Shown: positions 1-6,793 of the stretch, one piece after another | Layout of the letters: each line of letters opens with the position of its first letter | Numbering within the stretch: the stretch's first letter is position 1 | Source: an uncultured bacterium | Lineage (GTDB): Bacteria > Patescibacteriota > Minisyncoccia > Phycocordibacterales > Phycocordibacteraceae | Direction of reading: 5' to 3' | NCBI GenBank assembly: GCA_938008595.1 | Contig: CALLKD010000071.1 | Span: 1-10,431 of the forward strand | Length of the DNA: 10,431 nucleotides | Program-made: the position numbers and the translations under genes | The notes under the pieces: model-generated | Database searches by the model: none | The model's input: the letters and a program-made list of their open reading frames with translations, nothing else | Told to the model about the DNA's origin: nothing

Positions 1-36
1 AGGTGACTGGAGTTCAGACGTGTGCTCTTCCGATCT
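1..36. other. Illumina TruSeq adapter remnant (non-biological)
   Basis: Bases 3-36 match exactly, over 34 bases, the TruSeq index-side adapter as I know it (begins GTGACTGGAGTTC, ends GCTCTTCCGATCT). Read on the minus strand, the gap coding sequence runs to base 37 and then straight into the adapter start AGATCGGAAGAGC, with two further bases that fit the beginning of a sample index. This is untrimmed read-through from a short library insert that was carried into the assembly. It truncates gap and carries no biological information. Confidence 0.97.
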
Positions 37-407
37 ACTGGAGCTGAAATAACTACATGCTTTGCACCAGCTACAATATGAGCATTTGCCTTCTCATATT
101 CCGTAAAGAAACCGGTAGACTCAATAACCACATCAATAGCGAGGTCCTTCCAAGGAAGTGCTACAGGATCCTTCTCAGAGAAAAAGGATACGCTCTTGCC
201 ATTTATTATAAGTGCACCGTCCTTAGCCTCTACAGAGAACGGTGCTCTTCTATATACCGTGTCGTATTTGAGCAAATACGCCAAATTCTCAAGAGAGCCG
301 AGGTCATTTACTGCCACAATTTCTATTTCAGGCCTATCAAAACTCTGTCGCACAAATGCTCGTCCAATGCGACCAAATCCATTAATAGCAATTCGTGTAG
401 GCTTCAT
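37..407 (-). CDS. gap: Glyceraldehyde-3-phosphate dehydrogenase, N-terminal fragment
   Basis: Cytoplasmic glycolytic enzyme that oxidises glyceraldehyde-3-phosphate to 1,3-bisphosphoglycerate using NAD(P)+ and phosphate. Reading from the ATG at 407 gives 123 open codons plus two bases up to the adapter at 36. The translation starts MKPTRIAINGFGRIGR, the Rossmann nucleotide-binding signature (residues 7-16). It continues with VAVNDL (31-36, where Asp35 sits at the position that favours NAD over NADP), LLKYDTVY (45-52), ESTGFFT (96-102) and KHVVISAP (116-123). All are in the order expected for GapA-type enzymes. About one third of the usual ~335 residues is present; the catalytic-Cys motif near residue 150 is lost. 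The start is preceded by an AT-rich stretch with no Shine-Dalgarno sequence. It lies 79 bases after the surface-protein stop on the same strand, so it has its own promoter or depends on read-through. Confidence 0.95.
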
Positions 408-430
408 AGTAAATAACAATTATTAAGAGG

Positions 431-436
431 AGTATA
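431..436 (-). promoter_or_regulatory. Possible -10 box for gap
   Basis: On the minus strand this reads TATACT, 23 bases before the gap ATG, in the AT-rich spacer between the surface-protein stop and gap. No good -35 hexamer is visible at 16-18 bases further upstream. It would give a leader of about 17 bases with no ribosome-binding site. This is a weak candidate that rests on one hexamer. Confidence 0.25.
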
Positions 437-464
437 CGAAGATTTTAACACGCACACTCTTCCT

Positions 465-485
465 TACGTGCTACTAATGCACGTA
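465..485 (-). terminator. Short hairpin after the surface-protein gene
   Basis: A perfect 7-bp inverted repeat (TACGTGC / GCACGTA, loop of 7) begins two bases after the stop codon of the 2016-residue gene. No T-run follows on the minus strand, so it is not a canonical intrinsic terminator. It may protect the mRNA 3' end or attenuate transcription into gap, or it may be chance. Confidence 0.35.
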
Positions 486-486
486 T

Positions 487-3400
487 TTACGCTCCAGCCG
501 GTGCTGAGACAATAACCGCTCGGGATACATTTGCCTCATTCCCTGCTGCATCAGTAGCGCTATAGGTAATGGTGTAAATTCCCGGTACGGCAGTATCAAC
601 ACTTCCAGAAGTGACTATTTTGCTAGTTATGTCGCCATCCACAGCATCATTTGCAGTCGCTCCAGGGTCAGTCCATGTATCGCCAACGGTAAGGGTTGGG
701 GTTGCTGATCCAACCAACACAACTGTTGGTGGTGTGGTGTCCTCAGCTACAGGTGGTGGATTTGAGCCTGTATCTGGGGTTGGATTTGGCGGAAGCACTA
801 CCGCAGTACTTACTGCAGCTGCCTGTGAGCTCTCATCTGTACCTACAAAGAAGTAATCAAATGTAGTGGTTGCGGTCTGAGGCTGACTGAAAGCGATGGT
901 GAACATGCCTGATTTCTTCTCAGACACGTACCAAGACCCCTCTGCTGGTGACGTTAATGTGACGAAAACCTTAGACGTGTCGGATACTAGGCTGTTATGG
1001 ATGGTTACGGTGCTCTGACTAGGAGCAACTTCAGACGATCCTGCGACACGCTCTCCGCTTGGGCTTGCAGTGGCAACAACCTGGTTAAATGCAATGGTGT
1101 TAAATCGTGCGATGCCGCTTTCAATGAGGATTCCAAGAGATGCGAGGGCAGACTTTATGGTTTCAACGGCAAGTGAGGCCGTTCCAATGCTTGAAGTACT
1201 GCTTGCCGTGCTGCTACCGGCCTCCAGAGCGGCTACACGGGCATCGAGAGCATCAATTCTTGTAGTTAGTAGATCTACCCGTTGTGCTATTTTCTGACTC
1301 TGTATGTAGCTCACCATGGCAAGACGGCCAACATCTACACCGCCACCTGCCGTTAGTGCTTCTGCTGGAAGAGTAGTTGAGGTTGATGCAAGTAAGTCAG
1401 CAAAAGAGTTCTCTGTTGTTATAAACGCTCCTCCCCACACGTCCCCGCCCACAGTAAGGCTAGCGGCATGTGCTCCTCCGGTAAGTGCGAGTGTGTCTGC
1501 AGATATGGTTGAGACACTAAGTGAAGCGGGGATAATAGGTCCCAGTGCTGAGGTTTGTTCAACTGTTGCAAGTCGTGCTGCAAAGTCTGTTGAGGAGAGT
1601 GAAAGTGTATTGGTCTTACCTGCAAGCTCAATGATGGCATTAACACTCGCTGCGATAATCGGGCGATCTTGGAGGGTGAGATATCCACGAGAATCAACAC
1701 CAACTGCCTCAGGAATAGCAGATTGTACATTTTGCGCTGAAAATCCAGCATACTGCGTAGTCTGATCTAGCTGTGAAGTTGTGTTCCAGTGATAGAGGAT
1801 CGGTGAAAGCTTTTCAATATCCGCAAGTCCTCGCGTATAGCCACCGTTTATATCCTTAAGTCGTTCATCTGAAGAAACACTCAAGTTACCACTTGCATCG
1901 GTTTGCAGTGTTCCACTACCGAAGGTTGAGAAGCGTACAGATCCTGTCGTATGTAGCTGCGCAGTTGGTGAAGAGGTACCGATACCGACGTTACCTCCCA
2001 TGAACTGTGCTGCGTAGTTATTTGTTGCTCCAGTGTTTGCATTAATGGTAAGACCGTATGAATTAGTCTTGGTACCAGTGAGGGCAGTACTTGGAACATA
2101 AATGTTGTGGATGTTTGTGGTTGTGGCATTTGCACCTGACCCTGTTGAGAGATCCACCGCAAACGCAGCCTGATCTGTAAGTGTGCTCGCGCCAACAAAC
2201 GAGTGATCAGATCCAGTGATGCGGAAGTCACGCTGGAGAGTTAGAGCACCCGTTGCATGTTGGCGTGTTGCACTAGTAAGAATAAAGGCAGGAGCTTCTG
2301 TTGAAGCAGTGAGATTGGTGTCAGACGCTACCGTGAAGGAGAAGCGTGTAGTGGCCGCATTAGTGCTACCCGCCACTGAGAACGCATGGTTGTAGGTACC
2401 AATTTGGTAGCGAGTAGAGCCTCCTGACTGGAACGTAACGCCTGCAGTACTTGATGTGTTACTTGGGTTTCCTCCTAGAACAAGCTGTCCGTTTCCTTTT
2501 GTTCTAATAGTGAGCAGACCGTTACTACCAGGATCGGTAGCGGCAACTACCGTAGCTGCTCCCGTTGCCGCACCAGTTATCGAGATACCGGACGCAACTG
2601 ATGCAGTGTTTGCAGCAACCGTAAGTACTGGATTAGTTGCTCCGTTTGCGCCTACCGTGAGTGCGGTAGCGGCATTTGAAGTGACGGTGGTAATACCGCC
2701 AAGTGTTGCCGTGCCCAGGGTGGTGAAGTTACCAACTGAGACGTCTCCTGAAAAGTATCCGTTACCAGCAACTGAGAGTGGTGAACCCGGTGTTGACGTT
2801 CCAATACCAAGGTTAGTACCGTCAAAGGTAAGGCCGGTGCCTGAGGTGACGCTGGTACCGTTAAAGTACGTAACACCATTAGTTGTTTGTGAAATAGCAT
2901 TAGTACCGCCACGTGCTATGGCGAGTGTTCCTGTGGTGTCTGCAAGGGCGATACCGAGGGATGAGGTTGCGGTGAGTGTGTAGCCTGAGCCGTTACCTAC
3001 GAGTAGTTGGCCAAACGACGGCACACTGGTAAGTCCAGTACCGCCATAGCGAACACCTACCGATGAGGTTGCTGAGACTACACCGCCATTTGCTTGGAGT
3101 GGTCCGTTAAGTGAATCAATGGTAAGACCAAGGACTGAAGCGGTACCAGTTGCTGTTAGGTTTGCGAGCGAAAGATTTCCTGAGAAGAGAGCGTCGCCCT
3201 GAAGGGACAAGAGTGCGCTTGGGGACGAGGTGCCGATACCGACGTTACCGCCAAGGAAGAGTGCTGCGTAGTTATTGGTAGCGCCGGTTGGTGCATTAAT
3301 GGTTGCGCCAATTGCAGTACCAACTGTTCCCCCACCGCTATTTACGGTTGATGAATTCACAACAAGTCCGTTCGCAGTTGTAACGGTTGCATTCGTTCCT

Positions 3401-6400
3401 GCAATTGGAACGCCAAAGAAGAGCGTAGAGAGGTTGGTGATTGTACTTGCTGCTGCAAAAGAATGTGTAGATGCAATGATGCGGAAATCACGTTGCTGTG
3501 TGATGTCTCCTGTTGCATGCTGACGAATCTGCCCTAGGTCAAATTGCACACCTGGAGCTTCTGTTGCAGCAGTAAGAGACGTGTCCGCTGCCCCAGTAAA
3601 TCCAAAGCGTGCCGTTGCTGCGGTGCTAAGTGTCGTAAGGGTAAAGTTAACGTTTGTTGAGTTTATCGTATGTCGCACGCTACCTGCATATAGAAGCCTG
3701 AGTGAGCTCGCTGATGCAAGGTTAATACTGCTTGTAAGAGAGGTTGAGTTTCCGATGGTGAATGCTGCGGCGCCCGTGGTGCCAAGACCAATACCGCCAG
3801 TTCCCTTTCCATTTAGTGTAAGAAGTTCATTTGTTCCTCCAAGAGCGGTGATCGTAACGCCGTTTCCTGTTGCCGCACTCTTAATCGCAACTCCCGTAAT
3901 ACTTGATGCCGTTGACGCATCTACCTGGAGCGCAGGGTTAGTTGCACCAGTTGGTCCAACGGTGAGTGCATTAGCTGATGATGAAGTAATCGTGGTGGCG
4001 CCCCCAATAGAAGCAGTACCGGTGGCAGTTAGGTTTGCAAGTGTAACGTCTCCCGAGAAAAGCCCATTCCCTTGTACTGAGAGTTTTGTTGAAGGAGTGG
4101 TAGTGCCAACACCGAAGTTAGTACCGTCAAAGGTGAGGCCAGTACCTGAGGTAATGCTGGTGCCATTGAAGTATGTAACTCCGTTTGTGGTTTGTGAGGT
4201 GGTGTTGGTACCTCCTCCAAGAATACTGAGGGTTCCCGTTAGTGAAGGCGTAAAGGTGAGCGTGTTAGCAGATCCAGTAACGGTAAGTGCTGACGTGAGG
4301 CCGTTTGCTGTTGAGGTTGTTGTGGCAATAGTAATGGCAGGACCACTCTGAAGCTGGCCTGCAGGACCAAATGAAGTTATTGCTGATGTAAGGTATGAAA
4401 CATTTGACGCTGATGTGACAAGTCCCTTTGCATTCACGGTTACGTTATTAAAGGTACCAACATTTCCATTAACGGTAGCGAGTGTAAGAGCGGCTGAGCC
4501 TGGACCTGCAGCGGTAGCGTCTCCCGTAAGAGCGGTTATGTAATTTCCAGGAAGCTGGTAGTCTGTGCCCGCCACTGCAGTAAGGAGTGCACCTGTTCCG
4601 TTCCCCTTAAGAAGCCCGCTGAGTGTAGTAGAGCCTGTACCTCCGTTTGGAACACCGAGGGTTCCTCCTAGTGTGAGTACTCCAGATGCGTTTATTGGGC
4701 CTCCGGTAAATGTAAGACCGGTAGTACCTCCCGAAGCATCAACGCTCACCACCGAACCAGTTCCATTACCAAATCCAAGTGATGATGTTGAAACATAGGT
4801 ATACCCGCCAAGGCCGTTACCAAGAAGAAGCTGCCCGTAGGTAGGAGCTGCAGTGAGCCCGGTACCTCCATAGGTCACACCAATTGAAGTAGTTGCCGTA
4901 ACCACACCACCATTTGCTTGAAGTGGTCCGTCATATGCGTTCAGTGAGAATGAATTCGTAGAAATTGTAGCGCCAGAAATCGTTCCTCCCGTAATTGTTG
5001 AGTTGGTTACCGTTCCATTGCTAATGCTAGAGGCTGAAGAAGCGCTTCCTCCTGAAGAGCCTGTGGCATGGGTGTCGCTGTATGTGGTAAATCTTGCTGA
5101 AGCAATACTTTGATTTACATAGTTTCGTAGTTGTGCGAGCTGATTCTCAACATATATAGAAGACACTCCTGCACTGGTATAGGTGTTGGTAATTGGTCCG
5201 TAATAGTTCCTGATATTCTCTGATCCATTTAGGTCTCGTGTAACGGTAGGTGCTGGAGTCTCAATCTGTGCTGGTATTGGCTTATCCAGTGGCAATACTG
5301 CGAGTCCATCGTGTTTCGCTTCAGGTGCACTAAAGAGCGTTAGGCGTATGGTGCTGAAGAATGAACTTACGGTAGATGCGGCCCCAGAGAATGTACTAAT
5401 AAAAGGGGTGTACAAAGAAGCGCTCAAATCAGTAGCTTTAACCTCACTAACGCCGGTGCTGGCGGAAGCTGCTAGCTGTGTATCTGTTGGTGCCGGTACC
5501 ACTTCCTGTAGGTTCCTTGAGGTGGCAATAACCGCACGCGCGCTCGGGTCTAGCGCCAGTCGCTCAATACCGTCTCCAAGTGCAAATTCTATGTCAGACG
5601 CTAGGTTGGCAATTACAAAGGATCCATTTATAAATTGCGCGATTCCCTGCACATACGTATCAGTAATCATTGCTACGCTAGTAGTAAATGCACCAAGGCC
5701 GTTCGCACCTAGATTGCCTGCACCATTAACTAACAGGACATATCGCATGAATGCCGTGTCAGCACTACTAATGATTGCATTACCGAGTCTTATATATGAC
5801 GAAGCGATTAACTCTCTATATGAAAGAGGTGTCTCTTCCTTCGTATCAAACGACACTGCAGAAGCAGAGAGTGCCATCTTTCTGTACACGCCTACAGACT
5901 GCGTTCCTGAAGGGACAGAAATAGAAAGTGGGACGAAAGAGTCAAACACGTTGGTTTGTATTTGTGCAACTTCGTTCAACTCACCTCCAATTGCAGCAAC
6001 TTCGAGTGGTGATGTCTTACGAAGTGCAGGAGGAGTATCCTTGGCGTTTAATACTGCAAAAGCATTCTCATTTGAAAGCGCACTAATGCGTGACACGGCA
6101 GCCTCTTGAACTGTAGGGACAATGTCCAGGGTGGAAGCGTATGAAGTGGCCGTAACAAAAAGCATCGTCACCATTAACGCCATTCTCTTGCTATAGAGCA
6201 TTGGAATTCCTTGGTTTATCGGACGAGCGATATACGGACTCAGCACTGAGCCAGTTGATCCTACTGCTGCAGTACCCGAGCTACTCTTTTTGATTTGTGC
6301 CAATTTGTAATCCTCTTCTCTCTTTTTTGAAAGCTTTTTTGCTGCAGCTTCTTTCAAATTCTTTTGATCTCGTATGAATTTCTCTAGTGATTTTTCATCA

Positions 6401-6537
6401 ATAAGCCACACTCTACCAACTTGCGTTGCTGCAATTCTCTTTGATTTACATAGGCGTCCTAGATAATCAGAATTGTAGCCAGAACGTGCTGACGCGATTT
6501 GGGTCGAGATAAGTTTTGTTTCAAAATTCTTTTTCAT
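487..6537 (-). CDS. Giant surface fibre protein: HTH module, membrane anchor, fibre repeats, S74 chaperone, Ig-like domain
   Basis: A 2016-residue protein, ATG at 6537, TAA at 487-489. Visible domains: residues 8-56 are a helix-turn-helix/excisionase-like module (GYNSDYLGRLC, AATQVGRVW); 57-85 a Lys/Ala-rich helix; 117-134 a hydrophobic segment after KR that fits a signal anchor; 135-400 a mainly helical unassigned region; about 450-1550 Gly/Thr/Ser/Asn-rich fibre with GGTG, FDGTN and GNVGIGTSSP motifs, built from duplicated modules; 1556-1645 a Peptidase_S74-type intramolecular chaperone (SDERLKDI, YAGFSAQNVQ, AIPEAVG), Ser1556 and Lys1561 matching the known Ser-x4-Lys catalytic spacing; 1737-1772 a coiled coil; 1840-1900 a beta domain; 1914-1937 a Pro-rich linker; 1937-2012 an Ig-like DUF5011-type domain (DTTPPTVVLVG, GIYTITYSATDAAGN). 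Probably a trimeric, N-terminally anchored adhesin or sensor. No LPXTG motif is present. The ATG has no Shine-Dalgarno sequence, but the HTH begins immediately after it, which supports this start. Domain assignments come from motif recognition; the role is inferred. Confidence 0.9.
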   Translation of the reverse strand: MKKNFETKLISTQIASARSGYNSDYLGRLCKSKRIAATQVGRVWLIDEKSLEKFIRDQKNLKEAAAKKLSKKREEDYKLAQIKKSSSGTAAVGSTGSVLSPYIARPINQGIPMLYSKRMALMVTMLFVTATSYASTLDIVPTVQEAAVSRISALSNENAFAVLNAKDTPPALRKTSPLEVAAIGGELNEVAQIQTNVFDSFVPLSISVPSGTQSVGVYRKMALSASAVSFDTKEETPLSYRELIASSYIRLGNAIISSADTAFMRYVLLVNGAGNLGANGLGAFTTSVAMITDTYVQGIAQFINGSFVIANLASDIEFALGDGIERLALDPSARAVIATSRNLQEVVPAPTDTQLAASASTGVSEVKATDLSASLYTPFISTFSGAASTVSSFFSTIRLTLFSAPEAKHDGLAVLPLDKPIPAQIETPAPTVTRDLNGSENIRNYYGPITNTYTSAGVSSIYVENQLAQLRNYVNQSIASARFTTYSDTHATGSSGGSASSASSISNGTVTNSTITGGTISGATISTNSFSLNAYDGPLQANGGVVTATTSIGVTYGGTGLTAAPTYGQLLLGNGLGGYTYVSTSSLGFGNGTGSVVSVDASGGTTGLTFTGGPINASGVLTLGGTLGVPNGGTGSTTLSGLLKGNGTGALLTAVAGTDYQLPGNYITALTGDATAAGPGSAALTLATVNGNVGTFNNVTVNAKGLVTSASNVSYLTSAITSFGPAGQLQSGPAITIATTTSTANGLTSALTVTGSANTLTFTPSLTGTLSILGGGTNTTSQTTNGVTYFNGTSITSGTGLTFDGTNFGVGTTTPSTKLSVQGNGLFSGDVTLANLTATGTASIGGATTITSSSANALTVGPTGATNPALQVDASTASSITGVAIKSAATGNGVTITALGGTNELLTLNGKGTGGIGLGTTGAAAFTIGNSTSLTSSINLASASSLRLLYAGSVRHTINSTNVNFTLTTLSTAATARFGFTGAADTSLTAATEAPGVQFDLGQIRQHATGDITQQRDFRIIASTHSFAAASTITNLSTLFFGVPIAGTNATVTTANGLVVNSSTVNSGGGTVGTAIGATINAPTGATNNYAALFLGGNVGIGTSSPSALLSLQGDALFSGNLSLANLTATGTASVLGLTIDSLNGPLQANGGVVSATSSVGVRYGGTGLTSVPSFGQLLVGNGSGYTLTATSSLGIALADTTGTLAIARGGTNAISQTTNGVTYFNGTSVTSGTGLTFDGTNLGIGTSTPGSPLSVAGNGYFSGDVSVGNFTTLGTATLGGITTVTSNAATALTVGANGATNPVLTVAANTASVASGISITGAATGAATVVAATDPGSNGLLTIRTKGNGQLVLGGNPSNTSSTAGVTFQSGGSTRYQIGTYNHAFSVAGSTNAATTRFSFTVASDTNLTASTEAPAFILTSATRQHATGALTLQRDFRITGSDHSFVGASTLTDQAAFAVDLSTGSGANATTTNIHNIYVPSTALTGTKTNSYGLTINANTGATNNYAAQFMGGNVGIGTSSPTAQLHTTGSVRFSTFGSGTLQTDASGNLSVSSDERLKDINGGYTRGLADIEKLSPILYHWNTTSQLDQTTQYAGFSAQNVQSAIPEAVGVDSRGYLTLQDRPIIAASVNAIIELAGKTNTLSLSSTDFAARLATVEQTSALGPIIPASLSVSTISADTLALTGGAHAASLTVGGDVWGGAFITTENSFADLLASTSTTLPAEALTAGGGVDVGRLAMVSYIQSQKIAQRVDLLTTRIDALDARVAALEAGSSTASSTSSIGTASLAVETIKSALASLGILIESGIARFNTIAFNQVVATASPSGERVAGSSEVAPSQSTVTIHNSLVSDTSKVFVTLTSPAEGSWYVSEKKSGMFTIAFSQPQTATTTFDYFFVGTDESSQAAAVSTAVVLPPNPTPDTGSNPPPVAEDTTPPTVVLVGSATPTLTVGDTWTDPGATANDAVDGDITSKIVTSGSVDTAVPGIYTITYSATDAAGNEANVSRAVIVSAPAGA
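1927..2913 (-). repeat. Fibre module B, copy 2 (residues 1209-1537)
   Basis: Second copy, about 330 residues. It keeps GGTN, TTNGVTYFNGTS, LTFDGTN, GIGTSTP, ALTVGANGATNP, RFSFTVASDTNLTASTEAP, RQHATG, QRDFRI and GATNNYAAQFMGGNVGIGTS. It ends just before the S74 chaperone domain. In the TTNGVTYFNGTS-LTFDGTN stretch (nucleotides 2812-2886 against 4117-4191) I count about 13 differences in 75 bases but only one amino-acid change (Val/Ile). The duplication is therefore not recent and has been held by selection on the protein. Confidence 0.85.
2938..3105 (-). repeat. Fibre module A, copy 2 (residues 1145-1200)
   Basis: Second copy of the module, 608 residues after the first. It begins GPLQANGGVV and keeps YGGTGLT and FGQLLVGNG. 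DNA around 3085-3105 closely matches 4909-4929, with scattered single-base changes. In copy 2 the module leads directly into module B, whereas about 180 extra residues separate A from B in the first set. Confidence 0.85.
3109..4218 (-). repeat. Fibre module B, copy 1 (residues 774-1143)
   Basis: Long coding repeat of about 370 residues. It begins with a GGGTN segment and TTNGVTYFNGTS, then LTFDGTN, a GVGTTTP segment, ALTVG..GATNP, RFGFTGAADTSLTAATEAP, RQHATG, QRDFRI, and ends GATNNYAALFLGGNVGIGTS plus a LANLTATGTAS segment. The same order is found in copy 2. The LANLTATGTAS string occurs twice inside this copy (residues 833-843 and 1124-1134), so it is itself nested. Confidence 0.85.
4768..4929 (-). 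repeat. Fibre module A, copy 1 (residues 537-590)
   Basis: In-gene coding repeat. The protein begins GPLQANGGVV, then a YGGTGLT segment, a YGQLLLGNG segment and a TSSLG end. The same order recurs in copy 2 with conservative changes (for example TYGQLLLGNG against SFGQLLVGNG). The GGTGLT...GQLL.GNG pattern is typical of phage tail-fibre and bacterial fibre proteins. Confidence 0.85.
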
Positions 6538-6554
6538 GTCGCGTAGCCGAATTA

Positions 6555-6585
6555 ACTAAATTCTAAAGCCTTAAACGACAGTCAA
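6555..6585 (-). promoter_or_regulatory. Candidate promoter of the giant surface-protein gene
   Basis: On the minus strand TTGACT (6580-6585; 5 of 6 to the sigma-70 -35 consensus) is followed by TAGAAT (6560-6565, spacer 14, short) or TTTAGT (6555-6560, spacer 19, long). Neither spacing is ideal. The leader would be roughly 10-15 bases with no Shine-Dalgarno sequence before the ATG at 6537. Position and AT-content fit a promoter; the exact boxes are uncertain. Confidence 0.4.
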
Positions 6586-6658
6586 GAGTTCATTTTGTGG
6601 ATAGCAAATTACTTTTTTTAAGAAGTTCCTTTTTCCCAAAGATGTCGATCTAAATACG

Positions 6659-6683
6659 AAAAGGACCCGTAAGGGGTCCTTTT
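6659..6683 (-). terminator. Intrinsic terminator after the 297-residue HTH/membrane gene
   Basis: A 10-bp perfect stem (AAAAGGACCC / GGGTCCTTTT) with a 5-base loop. On the minus strand the stem ends in TTTT and runs into TTTTCGTATTT; on the plus strand it runs into TTTTGTTTCG, so it could work in both directions. It lies about 110 bases after the stop of the upstream gene and before the surface-protein promoter, so the two HTH-bearing genes are probably separate transcription units. Confidence 0.85.
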
Positions 6684-6793
6684 GTTTCGTTCTCAGGATT
6701 TGGCGCTTTCGTGAACAATACCTTCCTATTCAACGTTGGATTGGAGTACCTCACTTGGCTCGTTTAGCACTGCCGAGACAAGATATGACTTAT

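Noticed and set aside
57..426. Plus-strand open frames of 119 and 76 residues
   Set aside because: They are antisense to a well-conserved gap coding sequence and have no recognisable protein features.
1927..4929. Repeats that might suggest a CRISPR array or tandem satellite
   Set aside because: The units are hundreds of bases long, imperfect, and stay in one reading frame; they are protein modules.
611..6109. Long plus-strand open frames inside the giant gene, up to 256 residues (3581-4351)
   Set aside because: They are Val/Pro/Ala-rich mirrors of the repetitive Gly/Thr/Ser coding sequence on the other strand, and change with its repeats.
487..6537. Prophage tail-fibre gene
   Set aside because: Fibre repeats and S74 are shared with phages, but no other phage gene is present, neighbours are housekeeping genes, and the N-terminus has an HTH plus membrane anchor instead of a virion attachment domain.
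6684..6793. Possible small gene or RNA between the terminator and the HTH/membrane gene stop
   Set aside because: No open frame of note, no start signals, and no stable hairpin beyond the terminator; it appears to be a 3' untranslated region.
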